64,000 nt of DNA from Desulfospira sp963664655 (GTDB lineage Bacteria; Desulfobacterota; Desulfobacteria; Desulfobacterales; Desulfobacteraceae): assembly GCA_963664655.2 (NCBI GenBank), contig OY761554.1, positions 1,550,001-1,614,000 of the forward strand. The letters run 5' to 3'. How positions within the stretch are numbered: position 1 is the stretch's first letter; each line of letters opens with the position of its first letter. This document shows, piece by piece, positions 61,071-64,000 of the stretch. Under the pieces are notes generated by a model that searched no databases, was not told where the DNA came from, and saw only the letters and a list, made by a program, of their open reading frames with translations. The position numbers were made by a program, and so were the translations under genes.

Positions 61071-61256
61071 CAGACCGGAAACCGGAGACGGGAGACCGGA
61101 TAGCAAATTCGGGGATTGGCATCTTGCTTTGAATAGTTTGAGCAAGGGCAAGAAGACTAACCCTGTAGGAGCGGGCCATGCCCGCGATCGGATCGCGGGC
61201 ATGGCCCGCTCCTACGCCGCAACCAGAGGGATCTGCAAATCCGGTCTCCTTTTTAT
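61071..61256. repeat. Dispersed inverted-repeat element, copy B, with inner REP-like hairpin
   Basis: GAGACCGGA units at the left (61071-61101) and ATCCGGTCTCC at the right (61239-61249) enclose about 140 bases, including the hairpin at 61165-61215. Flanks TCTCCAATA and TTTTATACAT are shared with copy C at 35341. Confidence 0.6.
61165..61215. repeat. Perfect 25-bp-arm hairpin, REP-like
   Basis: The left arm begins GTAGGAGCGGGCCATGCCCG and ends CGATC. After a single G its exact reverse complement follows. The GTAGGAGCGGGC core looks like REP sequences of Pseudomonas-type genomes. It lies within repeat copy B. Confidence 0.85.
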
Positions 61257-61345
61257 ACATACATTTACCCTGACATGACTGGTAAAAGGGTAACAAAGAT
61301 GCTAAGAAACATCTAAAAAATAATTCGAACAAGGAGCAGGTTGCC

Positions 61346-62521
61346 ATGAAAAAAGCAGTGATTGTCAGTGCGGTCAGAACACCATTGGGAAGTTTTGGCG
61401 GCAGCTTGGGAAACATCGGTGCCACCGATCTCGGGGCCCATGTGATTAAGGCCGCCCTGGAAAGGGCCGGGATAGAGGGAAAAGAGGTTAACGAGTGTAT
61501 CATGGGCCAGGTCCTGCCTTGCGGATACGGCCAGAACCCGGGCAAACAGGCTGCGGTTAAAGCCGGTCTTCCCTGGGAAGTGGAGTGTATTACCGTGAAC
61601 AAGGTCTGCGGTTCATCCCTGAAGGCCGCCATGCTGGCCGCCCAGGCCATCCAGTGCGGTGATGCCGATGTGGTGGTGGCCGGCGGCATGGAAACCATGA
61701 GCATGGCCCCCTATTATATGGACAAGGCCCGGTGGGGCCACCGCATGGGACCCGGCCGGATTGAAGACCATATGATCCACGACGGGCTCTGGGATATTGT
61801 CAATGATTTTCACATGGGCATGTCCAACGAGCTGTGTTCTGAAAAATGGGAAGTCACCCGGGAAGACCAGGATAAATATGCGGCAGAATCATACCGGCGG
61901 GCGGTTGAGTCTGTCTCTTCGGGCCGGTTCAAGGATGAGATCGTGCCGGTTGAGGTGCCCCAGAGAAAAGGGGACCCCAAAATATTTGATACGGACGAAT
62001 GCCCGCAGGATACCAGCCTGGAACGGTTATCCAAAATGAAACCCGCCTTTAAAAAGGATGGTGTGGGAACCGCCGGAAATGCCTCCATTATTTCCGACGG
62101 GGCCTCGGCTGTGGTGGTCATGGAAAAGGAAAAGGCCAGGGCGTTGGGCTGCCGCATTATGGCTGAAATCGGTTCCCAGTGTTCTTATGGCATTGATATG
62201 AAATATGTCCTTATGGCCCCCATTTACGCGATTCCCAAAGTTTTGAAAAAAGAGGGGCTGACCATAGCCGACATTGACTTGTTCGAGATCAACGAGGCGT
62301 TTTCCGGAACCTCTGCGGCCATTAACAAGGTTCTGGAACTGGATCCCGAGAAGGTTAACGTCAATGGCGGGTCCGTGGCCTTAGGGCATCCCATCGGGGC
62401 GTCCGGGGCAAGGGTGCTGACCACCCTGCTGCATGAAATGGAAAAACGCGATGTAAACCGGGGCCTGGCGTCTCTTTGTTTGGGCGGCGGCGAGGCCGTG
62501 GCCATGATTGTCAACCGATAG
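61346..62521 (+). CDS. Acetyl-CoA C-acetyltransferase (thiolase)
   Basis: The 391-residue protein has the three thiolase active-site segments: NKVCGSSLKAAMLAAQAI (nucleophile Cys about 89), NGGSVALGHPIGASGARVL (His about 348) and LCLGGGEAVAMIVN (Cys about 378). It condenses or cleaves acetoacetyl-CoA. CAAGGAGC precedes the ATG. It lies 50 bases before the 3-hydroxybutyryl-CoA dehydrogenase and downstream of icmF, consistent with a butyrate/isobutyrate oxidation route. The gap from icmF carries two repeats, so a separate promoter is possible. Confidence 0.92.
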   Translation: MKKAVIVSAVRTPLGSFGGSLGNIGATDLGAHVIKAALERAGIEGKEVNECIMGQVLPCGYGQNPGKQAAVKAGLPWEVECITVNKVCGSSLKAAMLAAQAIQCGDADVVVAGGMETMSMAPYYMDKARWGHRMGPGRIEDHMIHDGLWDIVNDFHMGMSNELCSEKWEVTREDQDKYAAESYRRAVESVSSGRFKDEIVPVEVPQRKGDPKIFDTDECPQDTSLERLSKMKPAFKKDGVGTAGNASIISDGASAVVVMEKEKARALGCRIMAEIGSQCSYGIDMKYVLMAPIYAIPKVLKKEGLTIADIDLFEINEAFSGTSAAINKVLELDPEKVNVNGGSVALGHPIGASGARVLTTLLHEMEKRDVNRGLASLCLGGGEAVAMIVNR

Positions 62522-62571
62522 TTCGGTTCGAAATGGATAATGATATCTGTGAATTTTCTCAAGGAGGTAAA

Positions 62572-63423
62572 ATGAGTGTTGAAAAATTTGGTGTAATCGG
62601 CGCAGGACAGATGGGGAACGGAATCGCCCAGGTGGCGGCAACTGCCGGGCTTGAGGTTCTCATGAGCGATATTAAACCTGAGTTTTGTGAAAACGGTGTG
62701 GCCACCATCACCAAGAACCTGGACCGGATGGTAAAAAAAGAAAAGATTTCAGAAGCGGATAAAGCCGCCATTCTTGGCCGGATTAAAACCACCACCAACC
62801 TTGCGGACATGGGCGGCGTGGATTTTGTGGTTGAGGCGGCTGTGGAGCGCGAGGACTTGAAATTCAATATCTTCAAGGAACTGGACAAGGCCTGCCCCCC
62901 TGAAGTTATCCTGTCCACCAATACCTCATCCATCCCCATCGGCCGGATCGCGGCCCAGACCTCAAGGCCGGACAAGATCATCGGCATGCATTTCATGAAT
63001 CCCGTACCGGTGATGAAACTGGTGGAAGTCATCAAGGGCATTGCCACATCAGAAGAAACCTTTAAGCTGACCTGGGACCTGTGCGAAAAATTCGGCAAGA
63101 CCCCGGCGGAAGCCAATGATTATCCGGGCTTTATCGCCAACCGGATCCTGCTTCCCATGATCAACGAGGCCGTGTTCTGCCTGTATCAGGGCGTGGGCAA
63201 AGTCGAGGACATTGATACGGTCATGCGCCTTGGCATGAACCATCCCATGGGCCCCCTGGCCCTGGCCGACCTCATCGGCCTGGACACCTGCCTGGCCATT
63301 ATGGAAACCCTGTATGACGGATTCAAGGATTCCAAGTACCGTCCCTGCCCGCTGCTCAGAAAATACGTTGAAGTGGGCTGGCTGGGGAGAAAGACCGGCA
63401 AGGGATTTTACGATTATAAATAG
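62572..63423 (+). CDS. 3-hydroxybutyryl-CoA dehydrogenase
   Basis: The 283-residue protein has the NAD-binding GVIGAGQMGNGIAQVAATAG at the N-terminus and the family segments FVVEAAVEREDLK, STNTSSIPIGRIA, GMHFMNPVPVMKLVEVI and NRILLPMINEAVFCL. The C-terminal RLGMNHPMGPLALADLIGLD to GRKTGKGFYDY is also typical. It oxidises (S)-3-hydroxybutyryl-CoA to acetoacetyl-CoA. I start at 62572 where AAGGAGG precedes the ATG; the frame is open further upstream to 62476 into the thiolase end. A strong terminator follows. Confidence 0.94.
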   Translation: MSVEKFGVIGAGQMGNGIAQVAATAGLEVLMSDIKPEFCENGVATITKNLDRMVKKEKISEADKAAILGRIKTTTNLADMGGVDFVVEAAVEREDLKFNIFKELDKACPPEVILSTNTSSIPIGRIAAQTSRPDKIIGMHFMNPVPVMKLVEVIKGIATSEETFKLTWDLCEKFGKTPAEANDYPGFIANRILLPMINEAVFCLYQGVGKVEDIDTVMRLGMNHPMGPLALADLIGLDTCLAIMETLYDGFKDSKYRPCPLLRKYVEVGWLGRKTGKGFYDYK

Positions 63424-63460
63424 GTAGTTGACCGGCAAGACATATCACGGACTACAGCAA

Positions 63461-63508
63461 AAAGCCTGAAGGACAGGGGAAATCCCGTCCTTCAGGCTTT
63501 TTTTTTAA
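63461..63508 (+). terminator. Terminator of the icmF-thiolase-dehydrogenase region
   Basis: AAGCCTGAAGGAC pairs with GTCCTTCAGGCTT around a 12-base loop and is followed by a T-run of about nine. Confidence 0.92.
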
Positions 63509-63622
63509 ATCAAATTGCCCGGGGTCACCGGTTACAGTCGGTTGTCCCGTGACCCCGGGGTATGGTTTTGATTTTGTTAATCTTTCAGCTGTGATAAAAA
63601 CCAATTCCCATCTGTCACCTGA

Positions 63623-64000
63623 TCAGTCCCAAAGGGCCTGGATTTCCTCAGCATAAGCGTCGCTTCCAATAGCCAGAACCGCTTTTATGGCATCGCGCAG
63701 CAAAATTACGGTAAAGCAGGCAAGGGAGGCACATTCAATCAGCACAAAGGGCCATTGGGGAACCAGCAGCATCCCGGTGCAGGTCCCTTTCTTATAAAAG
63801 TAAAGGGTTTGAAGGACGGTGGCATAGGTTGCAAAACCCAGCACAACCGTTGACAGAATTGAGGTAAAACCAAAACAGATAAATCTGGGGATCTGGGGCA
63901 TCATCCCAATGAACATGGTCACATGGATATGCCGGTGCACGGTCTGGGTGTAGGACCAGGAAGTGAAGATCAATACGCACATTACCAGGGTCGATATCTC
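63623..64000 (-). CDS. TRAP transporter small permease DctQ, C-terminal part (cut by window edge)
   Basis: The open frame runs off the right edge; the visible product is about 125 residues. It reads EISTLVMCVLIFTSWSYTQTVHRHIHVTMF, the second-helix and loop region of DctQ proteins, then two further helices (FTSILSTVVLGFATYATVLQTLYF and WPFVLIECASLACFTVILL). An in-frame ATG at 63982 is internal, since the family requires an earlier helix. It implies a second TRAP system to the right, distinct from dctPQM at 22-25 kb. The gene ends 115 bases after the terminator of the plus-strand unit. Confidence 0.72.
   Translation of the reverse strand, partial: EISTLVMCVLIFTSWSYTQTVHRHIHVTMFIGMMPQIPRFICFGFTSILSTVVLGFATYATVLQTLYFYKKGTCTGMLLVPQWPFVLIECASLACFTVILLRDAIKAVLAIGSDAYAEEIQALWD

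Overview
The window looks like chromosomal DNA of a Gram-negative, anaerobic, fatty-acid-oxidising deltaproteobacterium (Desulfobacterales type). This rests on gene content, not on a marker gene. The pointers are an ETF:menaquinone oxidoreductase with etfBA, a fused B12-dependent acyl-CoA mutase (IcmF) with thiolase and 3-hydroxyacyl-CoA dehydrogenase, TRAP carboxylate transporters, many sigma-54 components, flagellar FlgM, a complete pilMNOPQ set and a Tat-exported molybdo-hydroxylase. No rRNA, tRNA, CRISPR array or prophage was seen.

Layout. 1-1.9 kb: phoH start (-), cvpA and mazG (+). 1.9-7.8 kb: an inserted cassette of TonB-dependent receptor, methyltransferase, RhtX/FptX-like permease and PchR-like AraC regulator, bounded by a 49-bp direct repeat. 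The repeat duplicates the 3' end of mazG. 7.7-10.5 kb: flagellar genes (flgM and partners) and a class II aldolase-like enzyme. 10.7-15.5 kb: TetR regulator, then EMO-etfB-etfA. 16.4-18.2 kb: a decayed ISAs1-like transposase fused to a DruA (DUF4338) domain. 18.5-21.8 kb: MFS transporter, C39-like protein, amidohydrolase. 21.9-26.7 kb: TRAP transporter (dctPQM) with a sigma-54 promoter and its probable sigma-54 activator.

27.0-31.7 kb: a tightly packed operon of a basic small protein, an AdoMet-decarboxylase-like protein, a FemAB/GNAT-like transferase, an ATP-grasp ligase, a fold-III PLP decarboxylase, a small zinc ribbon and a DksA/TraR protein. I cannot match it to a known pathway, and it is the best candidate here for an undescribed system. 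It could build and attach a polyamine-like or amino-acid-derived group. 31.9-36.9 kb: adenosine-specific kinase family protein, molybdo-hydroxylase pair, nicotinamidase, SH3 protein. 36.9-40.9 kb: TPR protein, then an NtrC-type response regulator and histidine kinase. 41.1-46.5 kb: pilMNOPQ. 46.7-51.8 kb: serS-thrC-LysM protein-pilW (-). 52.0-55.6 kb: 5-formyl-THF cyclo-ligase and a Cache-PAS-GAF-GGDEF diguanylate cyclase. 55.7-63.4 kb: Fe-S protein, TetR with a palindromic operator, icmF, thiolase and 3-hydroxybutyryl-CoA dehydrogenase. The right edge cuts a second TRAP small permease.

Two metabolic blocks belong together. IcmF, thiolase and 3-hydroxybutyryl-CoA dehydrogenase process short-chain acyl-CoAs. 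EtfAB plus EMO carry electrons from acyl-CoA dehydrogenation to menaquinone. Each block has its own TetR regulator and palindromic operator. Dispersed repeats, including a perfect 25-bp-arm hairpin and a family of inverted-repeat elements, lie in the intergenic gaps.
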